Part shown: positions 27,466-34,275 of the stretch, one piece after another
Layout: each line of letters begins with the position of its first letter
Numbering within the stretch: the first letter of the stretch is position 1
NCBI RefSeq assembly: GCF_013284055.1
Contig: NZ_CP054143.1
Coordinates: 2,170,001 to 2,234,000, forward strand
Source of the DNA: Deefgea piscis
GTDB taxonomy: Bacteria > Pseudomonadota > Gammaproteobacteria > Burkholderiales > Chitinibacteraceae
Reading direction: 5' to 3'
Length of the DNA: 64,000 nt
Translations under genes and position numbers: made by a program
Notes under the pieces: model-generated
The model's input: the letters and a program-made list of their open reading frames with translations, nothing else
Told to the model about the DNA's origin: nothing
Database searches by the model: none

Positions 27466-29682
27466 ATGCGAGATAAATCAGGTATTCGGCACTTTGCCAA
27501 ATTCCCCGCAGCAGCAGCGTTGTTCAGCGCCGTTGCCGGCGGCGTTCATGCCAATGAGGCGGTATTAGCGCCGGTTGAAGTGAGTGCTGAAGCCAATCAA
27601 AATGGCACTTCTAATACGTATAACGCGCCAACCGTGAGTGTGGGCCGTATGCAGCAAGATACCCTTGATGTGCCGCAATCGGTGACCACCATTACCCAAG
27701 AATTAATGCACGATCAAGACGCCAACACGGTCAAAGAAGCGCTGCGTAATGCCGTTGGCGTGACTTTTAATGCTGCTGAAGGCGGCGCCAGTGGCGATGG
27801 CATTCGTATTCGTGGTTTTGGCGCTTCCAATGATTTGTATCTCGATAGTTTCCGCGATGCGGCGCAATACAATCGCGACACCTTTTTTATTGATTCGGTC
27901 GAAGTATTACGCGGCCCTGCGTCGATGTTGTTTGGCCGTGGTTCAACCGGTGGCGTGGTGAATCAAGTGAGTAAAAAAGCCTTTAAAGGCGATTTAAACC
28001 AAGTGACCACCACTTTGGGAACCGATGCGTATTACCGCGCCGAAGGCGACTTTAATAAAGCCATTAACGACAACACCGCCATTCGCTTGAATGTAATGGG
28101 GCAAAAAGCCGATAGTTTCCGCGATGGCGCCGAGATGAATCGTTGGGGCGTGGCGCCGACGGTGACCTTTGGTATTGGCGAGCCGACTCAGTTGAGCGTG
28201 ATGTATTTGCATTACGAAGAAAATAATGTGCCCGATTATGGCGTGCCGTATTACCGTAAAAGTGCGTCGATTCATGGTACCGATCAGCCGATTGGCAACG
28301 TCGATCAATTTTATGGCTTACGCGACTTTGATTCGGAAGACACCGTGGCCGATATGCTGAGTTTGAATTTTCAGCATCAAATTACCCCTAATTTATTGCT
28401 CAAAAACGGCACGCGTTTGGGTAAATATCAGCTTGATTTACGCGCCAGCGCACCGGGCTTGCAATTTGCCAGCCCTTCTGACGCTTTAAGCGACAGCACC
28501 AAGGTCACTCGTGGCCGTAAATTGCGGATGCGCGATCAAGAAATTATCTCCAATCAAACCGATGTGTTGTGGGATGTCGAAACCGGCACCATCCGCCACA
28601 GTATTTTGGCGGGGATGGAATTAACGCGCGAAAAACTCACCAGCACTGGCCGCATGCAGTTAGATCTCACCGGCACGGCTAAACCCAATGATGCTGGTTT
28701 AAGACCATGCATTATGCCGTCGACCACCGTGGGCAATCCAAACTTAGGCGGCGCGCCCAATTGCAGCGCACCAGTTAATACCGTTGCCGCGCATTCAACG
28801 GCCGATACGGTGGCGTTTTACTTGCAAGACATGATTGATTTAAACCCGCATTGGAAAGTGTTACTTGGCGCACGTTATGATCATTTCAAAGCTGAAACCA
28901 CCAATGAATCCTTCACCAAGCTGCCTGCTGCGATCAATACCGGTCGTACTGATAATGTATGGAGCTGGCGCACTGGCTTGATTTATCAGCCGACTGCGGT
29001 GCAATCGTATTATGTGTCGTACGGTACGTCGTTTAATCCATCGGCTGAAGCGTATTCAACCGATCCAAAGAGCGCGCTGACCGATCCAGAAAAAAACGCC
29101 AACTACGAAATCGGCGCCAAGTTTAATTTGTATGACGGTCGTTTGGCCTTGCGTACGGCGATTTTCCGTACCGAGAAAACCAATGAACGCCAAACCGATA
29201 TTGAGCCCGGTGTGGTGAAACCGTATTTGCTGTCGGGTCGCCGTTATACCGACGGGATTGAGCTCGAAGCCGCTGGGCAGTTGAGCGCCGATTGGCAAAT
29301 CTTTGCTGGGGTGGCGTTGATGGATCCGGTGGTTGCCGAGATTGCTAATCCACAACGTAAATATCAAGAAGGCAATCTGCCGGACAATGCGCCGCGCTAT
29401 ACCGCCAATTTGTGGACCACGTATCAAATCGACGGCAATTGGAAAGTCGGTGGCGGCTTTAACGCCATGGGCAAGCGCTACACCAATTTGGACAATATCG
29501 TGAACCTGCCAGGCTATGTGCGTTGGGATGCGATGGCCGAATGGAATCACCGTGATGTTAGCGTGCAGCTCAATGTGTACAACTTATTTGATACCGACCA
29601 TTACGAAGGTTTGTATCAAGGCTTCACTTTACCGGGCACTCAGCGTTCTGCTCGTTTAAGCGCCAGCTATAAGTTTAATTAA
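27466..29682 (+). CDS. TonB-dependent siderophore receptor (Fiu/FhuE-type)
   Basis: 738-residue outer-membrane receptor. The signal peptide ends near residue 29 (AGGVHA). The plug domain has LDVPQSVTTITQELM, IRIRGFGASNDLYLDSFRD and SVEVLRGPASMLFGRGSTGGVVN, the usual order in siderophore receptors. The beta-barrel runs to the end (LPGTQRSARLSASYKFN), closing with Asn in place of the common final Phe. The neighbours tonB-exbBD and piuC suggest catecholate or related ferric-siderophore uptake. The ligand is not provable from sequence. A cysteine pair lies in the barrel (about 415-430). Confidence 0.92.
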   Translation: MRDKSGIRHFAKFPAAAALFSAVAGGVHANEAVLAPVEVSAEANQNGTSNTYNAPTVSVGRMQQDTLDVPQSVTTITQELMHDQDANTVKEALRNAVGVTFNAAEGGASGDGIRIRGFGASNDLYLDSFRDAAQYNRDTFFIDSVEVLRGPASMLFGRGSTGGVVNQVSKKAFKGDLNQVTTTLGTDAYYRAEGDFNKAINDNTAIRLNVMGQKADSFRDGAEMNRWGVAPTVTFGIGEPTQLSVMYLHYEENNVPDYGVPYYRKSASIHGTDQPIGNVDQFYGLRDFDSEDTVADMLSLNFQHQITPNLLLKNGTRLGKYQLDLRASAPGLQFASPSDALSDSTKVTRGRKLRMRDQEIISNQTDVLWDVETGTIRHSILAGMELTREKLTSTGRMQLDLTGTAKPNDAGLRPCIMPSTTVGNPNLGGAPNCSAPVNTVAAHSTADTVAFYLQDMIDLNPHWKVLLGARYDHFKAETTNESFTKLPAAINTGRTDNVWSWRTGLIYQPTAVQSYYVSYGTSFNPSAEAYSTDPKSALTDPEKNANYEIGAKFNLYDGRLALRTAIFRTEKTNERQTDIEPGVVKPYLLSGRRYTDGIELEAAGQLSADWQIFAGVALMDPVVAEIANPQRKYQEGNLPDNAPRYTANLWTTYQIDGNWKVGGGFNAMGKRYTNLDNIVNLPGYVRWDAMAEWNHRDVSVQLNVYNLFDTDHYEGLYQGFTLPGTQRSARLSASYKFN

Positions 29683-30156
29683 GTCGTCACACCACGGCAG
29701 CAAAGTCCACATCAGTCCAAATCATGGATGCAGGGCTTTGCTGTTGCTGGTTTTTGTTATTGCTTTTGGTTTGTTCGGATAACGTGTTGATGGTGTGCCT
29801 GCGGCACCGATGTTTGCAGTCGCAGTCCGCGACGGGGACTCACTTTCTTTGCGTCGCCAAAGAAAGTAAGCAAAGAAAGGCGACCCGAGCGCGCATCGGT
29901 CCCCGATGCCCTCGATTGTCGTGAGCCAAACGATAAAACGGTTTGTCTCTCTCCTCACTCGGTGCGCTTGGACGGGGTTTAAAGCCCAGACCAACGAGCG
30001 TGGCACAGCATTAACACTCAATTCGAATATTTTTATTTTGGGTATAGCCATGAAGTCATTAATTATTATGACTTAGCTGGATATACCTTTGATGAATATT
30101 GCAAAGTTCGCCGAATTTTGTTGCGCTTCGCTTTATGTTTGAATTTGGAGTTTTGT
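29683..30156. other. 474-bp gap with repeat-like sequence between receptor gene and piuC
   Basis: The region holds no credible gene. The stretch 29800-29960 contains a perfect hairpin ACTTTCTTTG-CGTCGC-CAAAGAAAGT (29842-29867) followed by a second CAAAGAAAGGCG. This resembles a sequence I recall as widely scattered in proteobacterial genomes and often mis-annotated as short proteins. A 51-bp palindromic element follows at 30039-30089. The piuC ribosome-binding site GGAG is at 30147-30150. Confidence 0.6.
30039..30089. repeat. 51-bp palindromic element, copy 3
   Basis: TGGGTATAGCCATGAAGTCAT on the left pairs with ATGACTTAGCTGGATATACC on the right; the inner AAGTCAT/ATGACTT is perfect. Total length is 51 bp. 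The right end is TT where other copies have CA. It lies about 68 bases before the piuC start. Confidence 0.72.
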
Positions 30157-30837
30157 ATGTTGTTACACATCCCCGCAGTACTTGATTTGGCGACCGTTAA
30201 AGCCTGCCGCGAGCGCTTGGATCAAGCCGATTGGTTGGATGGGCGAATTACCGCTGGCAGTCAGTCGGCCAAAGTCAAAAACAATCAGCAATTGGCCAAC
30301 GATGAAGCCAATGCCGTGGCCGTGCGGGCGGTGATTTTGGCGGCGCTGGCTAAAAATGATTTGTTTTTTTCTGCCGCTTTACCCAAGCGCATTTTTCCTC
30401 CGTTATTTAATCGCTATGGCGAAGGTATGGGCTTTGGCATGCACGTTGATAACGCCATGCGCCGTATTACCGACACTGGTGAATGGGTGCGCTCGGATTT
30501 ATCGGCGACCTTGTTTTTTTCCGAGCCCGATGAATACGATGGCGGTGAGTTGGTGATTGAAGACACTTACGGCGTACACGAAGTCAAACTCGCCGCCGGC
30601 GATATGGTGCTGTATCCATCGAGTAGTTTGCACCGCGTTGAGCCGATTACCCGAGGCCATCGCGTGGCGTCTTTTATGTGGCTGCAAAGTATGATTAAAG
30701 ACGGGACTGAACGCGGCTTATTATTTGATTTGGATCGTAATATTCGGCAGTTACGCCAAGATATGGGCGACACGGAAACGGCGATTTCAATGACCGGGAT
30801 TTACCATAATTTGCTACGAAAATGGGGTGACATTTAA
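30157..30837 (+). CDS. piuC: PKHD-type Fe(II)/2-oxoglutarate hydroxylase PiuC
   Basis: 226 residues, the usual length of the PiuC/YbiX family. The iron-binding motif HVDNAMR supplies His and Asp; the distal His is in SSSLHRVEPI, and the Arg that binds 2-oxoglutarate is in TRGHRVASF. YDGGELVIEDTYG is the core strand of the fold. The gene is commonly linked to siderophore receptors (piuA/fiu), as here, though its substrate is not established. Start chosen at 30157, six bases after GGAG. Confidence 0.9.
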   Translation: MLLHIPAVLDLATVKACRERLDQADWLDGRITAGSQSAKVKNNQQLANDEANAVAVRAVILAALAKNDLFFSAALPKRIFPPLFNRYGEGMGFGMHVDNAMRRITDTGEWVRSDLSATLFFSEPDEYDGGELVIEDTYGVHEVKLAAGDMVLYPSSSLHRVEPITRGHRVASFMWLQSMIKDGTERGLLFDLDRNIRQLRQDMGDTETAISMTGIYHNLLRKWGDI

Positions 30838-30923
30838 AAATACCACGCTAAACGGTCGCACTTGCATTGAATTTTTTCGCTTTGTCCGCATCTAAACTCA
30901 TTATTTATAATTTGGATTGATTC

Positions 30924-32243
30924 ATGGAAGTGTTCATGCTGCTGGGGCTGATTTTGCTAAATGGCCTATTTGCAATGTCGGAGTTGGCCTTGGTTAGCTC
31001 ACGCAAAGCGCGGCTTAGCAAAATGGCAGAAGCAGGAAATAAAGGCGCTGCAGCGGCTTTAAAGCTGGCCGATGAACCAACTAAATTCATGTCTACGGTG
31101 CAAATTGGCATTACCTCGATTGGGGTTTTAAGCGGTATTGTTGGTGAATCGGTGCTGGCCGAACCATTTGCCCTGTGGCTCATCCAATCGGGCATGCGCC
31201 CTGAACTCAGTACCACGATTGCCACGGTGCTGGTGGTGATGTCGGTGACGTATTTTTCTATTGTGTTTGGTGAATTGGTTCCCAAACGTCTTGGGCAAAT
31301 CAGTCCAGAAAAAATTGCCTGCTTAATCGCTCGGCCGATTCAGTTTTTAGCTTTGATCTCACGCCCCTTTGTGCACTTACTCACTGGCTCAACCAAAGGT
31401 GTGCTTAGCTTATTGGGGGCTGATCAAAATACCCAACAAAGCGTGACGCAAGATGAAATCGATGCCGTGCTACACGAAGGCTCGGCGGCCGGTTTAATCG
31501 AAGAGCACGAGCACACTATGATGAAAAATGTGCTGCGTTTAGACGATAGAAAAGTGGCGTCTTTGATGGTGCCGCGCTCAGAAATGGTGGTGCTTGATTT
31601 AGATGACTCGGTCGCACAAAACATGGCGATAGTGTCTGAAGCGCGTTATTCACGCTTTCCAGTATGCCAAGATGGGCTAGATAATTTGCTCGGCATTTTA
31701 AGCGCGAAAGACATTTTGCAAAAAATGCTCAAAGGCGAGTCGATTGATTTATCCAGTAATTTACAGCCTTGCGTGTTTGTTCCCGAAACGCTGAGCGGTT
31801 TAGAGCTACTTGACCAAATGCGAACCTCCGGCGTGGAAATGGTCTTTTTGATCGATGAATACGGCGAAGTGCAAGGCTTGGTCACATTGCAAGACGTGCT
31901 GGAAGTATTGACCGGCGAATTTACCACTGAGGACAGTAGTGATGCTTGGGCGGTGCAGCGGGTGGATGGCTCGTGGTTGCTCGATGGTTTGATTCCGATT
32001 CCAGAGCTCAAAGATCGTTTGGCTTTACCGAGGGTGCCCGATGAAGAAAAGGGCAGTTACCATACCTTAAGTGGCTTGGTGATGCTGCTGTTGGGGCAAA
32101 TGCCAAGAACCGGTGATATTGCGCAATGGGAAAACTGGCAGTTTGAAGTGGTTGATATGGATGGTCGCCGCATCGATAAAATCCTCGCTACCGAAAAACC
32201 AGTAACGCCGATTGACGAGATAAGTAAAAATACTGATGGCTAG
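30924..32243 (+). CDS. CNNM/HlyC-CorC family transporter-like protein
   Basis: 439 residues. The order is an N-terminal CNNM (DUF21) membrane domain with GLFAMSELALVSSRKARL and SIVFGELVPKRLG, then two CBS domains (about 210-330, including ARYSRFPVCQ and EYGEVQGLVTLQDVLE), then the C-terminal CorC_HlyC domain (WLLDGLIPIPELKD). Bacterial relatives are Mg2+ or Co2+ transport or resistance proteins; the name haemolysin is historical. The stop codon TAG shares its bases with the start of a 51-bp palindromic element. Confidence 0.9.
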   Translation: MEVFMLLGLILLNGLFAMSELALVSSRKARLSKMAEAGNKGAAAALKLADEPTKFMSTVQIGITSIGVLSGIVGESVLAEPFALWLIQSGMRPELSTTIATVLVVMSVTYFSIVFGELVPKRLGQISPEKIACLIARPIQFLALISRPFVHLLTGSTKGVLSLLGADQNTQQSVTQDEIDAVLHEGSAAGLIEEHEHTMMKNVLRLDDRKVASLMVPRSEMVVLDLDDSVAQNMAIVSEARYSRFPVCQDGLDNLLGILSAKDILQKMLKGESIDLSSNLQPCVFVPETLSGLELLDQMRTSGVEMVFLIDEYGEVQGLVTLQDVLEVLTGEFTTEDSSDAWAVQRVDGSWLLDGLIPIPELKDRLALPRVPDEEKGSYHTLSGLVMLLLGQMPRTGDIAQWENWQFEVVDMDGRRIDKILATEKPVTPIDEISKNTDG

Positions 32244-32292
32244 GGTATTGCTGCTTTTGGCTTGTAAATAAAGGTCTGCATAGATATACCTA
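32242..32292. repeat. 51-bp palindromic element, copy 4 (overlaps a stop codon)
   Basis: 51 bp from AGGGTATTGCTGC to GCATAGATATACCTA. In reverse complement the arm TAGGTATATCTATGCAGACC closely follows the arm of the sbcC copy (TGGGTATGTGCATGCAGCCA). Its first two bases are part of the TAG stop of the CNNM gene. Confidence 0.65.
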
Positions 32293-32360
32293 CTGCTTGT
32301 GGCGCTGGTTTTGAAATTCAGTATTTGATTGAAGCTGCATTGTTTTTATCAACCATCAAT

Positions 32361-32391
32361 GCCGCTGCGCAACATGCGTAGCGGCTTTTTT
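32361..32391 (+). terminator. Terminator after the CNNM gene
   Basis: GCCGCTGCGCA/TGCGTAGCGGC with an ACA loop and one mismatch, followed by six T residues. Confidence 0.85.
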
Positions 32392-32516
32392 GTGGCTGGG
32401 AACAGGGCGATTCATGGTTTTGTCTTGCCGTTGGCTAAGCCAAACCGCGATGTTTTTCGTCCAGTGGCCCCCTCACTTGGTATCATGCACGACATATTCT
32501 TTGATTAAGGCCTGCT

Positions 32517-33758
32517 ATGCCCTTTAGCGCTTTGGGTTTATCGCCCGCTCTAGCCCTTGCTGCCAGCAAGAAAAAATTCCTTCAGCCTACGCCAATTCAA
32601 GCCGCGGCAATTCCGGCGATTTTACGTGGTGAGGACGTGCTGGCGCAGGCGGCGACTGGATCGGGTAAAACCGCGGCTTTTGCTTTGCCTTTATTGCAAT
32701 TGGTGCAAGGCGCTGGGCGTAAGGTGTTGATTTTGGTGCCAACGCGTGAGTTGGCGATGCAGGTGGGGCAAGAAATCAAATCGCTGGTACAAATGCTGGC
32801 GACGCCAATTAAAGTCGTTGCTGTGTTTGGCGGGGTGTCGATCAATCCACAAATGATGCAATTGCGCGGCCGCGCGGATGTGTTGGTGGCCACACCGGGG
32901 CGTTTGCTCGATTTGATCGGGCAAAATGCGATTAAGCCCGAAGCCTTTACCACGTTGGTGCTCGATGAAGCCGATCGCTTGCTGGATATGGGCTTTAGCG
33001 AAGAAATTAATCGCATTTTGGCCTTGCTACCCAGCCAGAGACAAAATTTATTATTCTCGGCAACCTTTCCAAGCAATGTTAATGCGCTGGCCGATGCCAT
33101 TTTGCAGCAGCCAACGCGAATTATTATCGAAAACAACGCTGAAAATCGCCCGGATATTTTGCAGCGTGCGATTGTGGTGGATGAAGCGCAGCGCGCTGAT
33201 TTATTGGTGCAGTTGATTTTGGATAGTGGCGATGCGCGGGCTTTGGTGTTTGTTGCATCGAAAAATATCGCGGAACAATTAGCGCGCTATTTAGCCAGTG
33301 CCGGAATTAAAGCTGCGCCGTTTCATGGTGAATTTAGCCAAGGTCGGCGTAGCCAAGTCTTGGCGGAATTTAAATCCAGTAATCTACAAGTGGTGGTGGC
33401 AACCGATTTAGCTGGGCGCGGCATTGATATTGACGACTTGCCGTGCGTGATTAATTTTGACTTACCGCGCTCGCCCGCCGATTACACCCACCGTATTGGC
33501 CGCACTGCCCGTGCCGGTGGCAGTGGCGTGGCGATTAGCTTGGTGACGCCGCACAGTGAAGCGCATTTTAGACTGCTGGAAAAACGCCTTGAAATGCGAA
33601 TTGTACGCGAGCATATCGATGGTTTTATCGCGCAAGAGCAAGCCGTTGCTGGTTCGGGTGAGGGCGGGATTAAAGGCGCCCGAATGAGTAAAAAAGATAA
33701 ATTACGCGCCGCAGCCGCCAGAGCGCAGCAAGAAGGGCATGAGCCAGACTCAAACTGA
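32517..33758 (+). CDS. DEAD-box ATP-dependent RNA helicase (RhlE-like)
   Basis: 413 residues with all core motifs: PTPIQAAAIP (Q motif), ATGSGKTAAF (I), PTRELAMQ (Ia), TPGRLLD (Ib), DEADR (II), SATF (III), DLAGRGIDI (V) and HRIGRTARAG (VI). The basic tail after residue 375 (KGARMSKKDKLRAAAARAQ) is short, which fits RhlE-type helicases of ribosome assembly or RNA turnover and not DbpA or CsdA. RhlE/SrmB/RhlB subtypes cannot be separated with certainty. Confidence 0.9.
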   Translation: MPFSALGLSPALALAASKKKFLQPTPIQAAAIPAILRGEDVLAQAATGSGKTAAFALPLLQLVQGAGRKVLILVPTRELAMQVGQEIKSLVQMLATPIKVVAVFGGVSINPQMMQLRGRADVLVATPGRLLDLIGQNAIKPEAFTTLVLDEADRLLDMGFSEEINRILALLPSQRQNLLFSATFPSNVNALADAILQQPTRIIIENNAENRPDILQRAIVVDEAQRADLLVQLILDSGDARALVFVASKNIAEQLARYLASAGIKAAPFHGEFSQGRRSQVLAEFKSSNLQVVVATDLAGRGIDIDDLPCVINFDLPRSPADYTHRIGRTARAGGSGVAISLVTPHSEAHFRLLEKRLEMRIVREHIDGFIAQEQAVAGSGEGGIKGARMSKKDKLRAAAARAQQEGHEPDSN

Positions 33759-33899
33759 CAGCAAGGCGCTAGGGTTTTTCAGGCAGCAAATAAACCTCCG
33801 ATGATCCAGCCAAATGGCGCCGTTGAGCGCTATTTAGACCGATTTCAATCTGGAGAGGGCTATAGCTAAAGCTGGATGAATCGATAAAGGAGTAGGACG

Positions 33900-34040
33900 A
33901 TGAAAATCCTCTTAATGCTGGCCTTGGTGTTTACTTTTGTCGCTGGTGCCGTCCGCGCCGCAGAAAAAGAATACACCGCGCCTTCGGCCGCCGAGCAAGC
34001 CAATGAAGCGGCGAAACACGCTGGCTCAATGGGTAGCTAA
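33900..34040 (+). CDS. Small secreted protein (46 aa)
   Basis: A short frame begins at an ATG seven bases after a strong AAAGGAG site. It encodes a signal peptide (MKILLMLALVFTFVAGAVRA) followed by a mature peptide of about 26 residues rich in Ala, Glu and Lys (AEKEYTAPSAAEQANEAAK...). A strong terminator with a UUCG loop follows 45 bases later, so it is a complete small transcription unit. It is too short for most gene callers. Function unknown; a small periplasmic or entericidin-like peptide is possible. Confidence 0.72.
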   Translation: MKILLMLALVFTFVAGAVRAAEKEYTAPSAAEQANEAAKHAGSMGS

Positions 34041-34084
34041 TTGCGTTGCCGACAACTCAAAAGCACAGCGTCTTAAATTAACCA

Positions 34085-34111
34085 CAGGGCACCTTCGGGT
34101 GCCCTGTTTTT
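34085..34111 (+). terminator. UUCG-loop terminator
   Basis: The 9-bp perfect stem CAGGGCACC/GGTGCCCTG with a TTCG tetraloop is followed by TTTTT. Confidence 0.95.
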
Positions 34112-34275
34112 ATTGCTGTTGCATATTCTGAGGCGTCAGCTTACGGCATCAGGCGGCGCGAGCTATTTGCAGCTTGGATGCGGAACGAATTGGCGTATGT
34201 CATATAAATTTGATTTGGCCGTGATAAAACTTCAATACATCTAGACGACGATGCTGACTTTTCTAAGGAGAAGTC

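Noticed and set aside
29722..30051. A 109-codon minus-strand frame between the receptor gene and piuC
   Set aside because: It reads through the repeat-like hairpin sequence and resembles commonly mis-annotated repeat translations; no ribosome-binding site.
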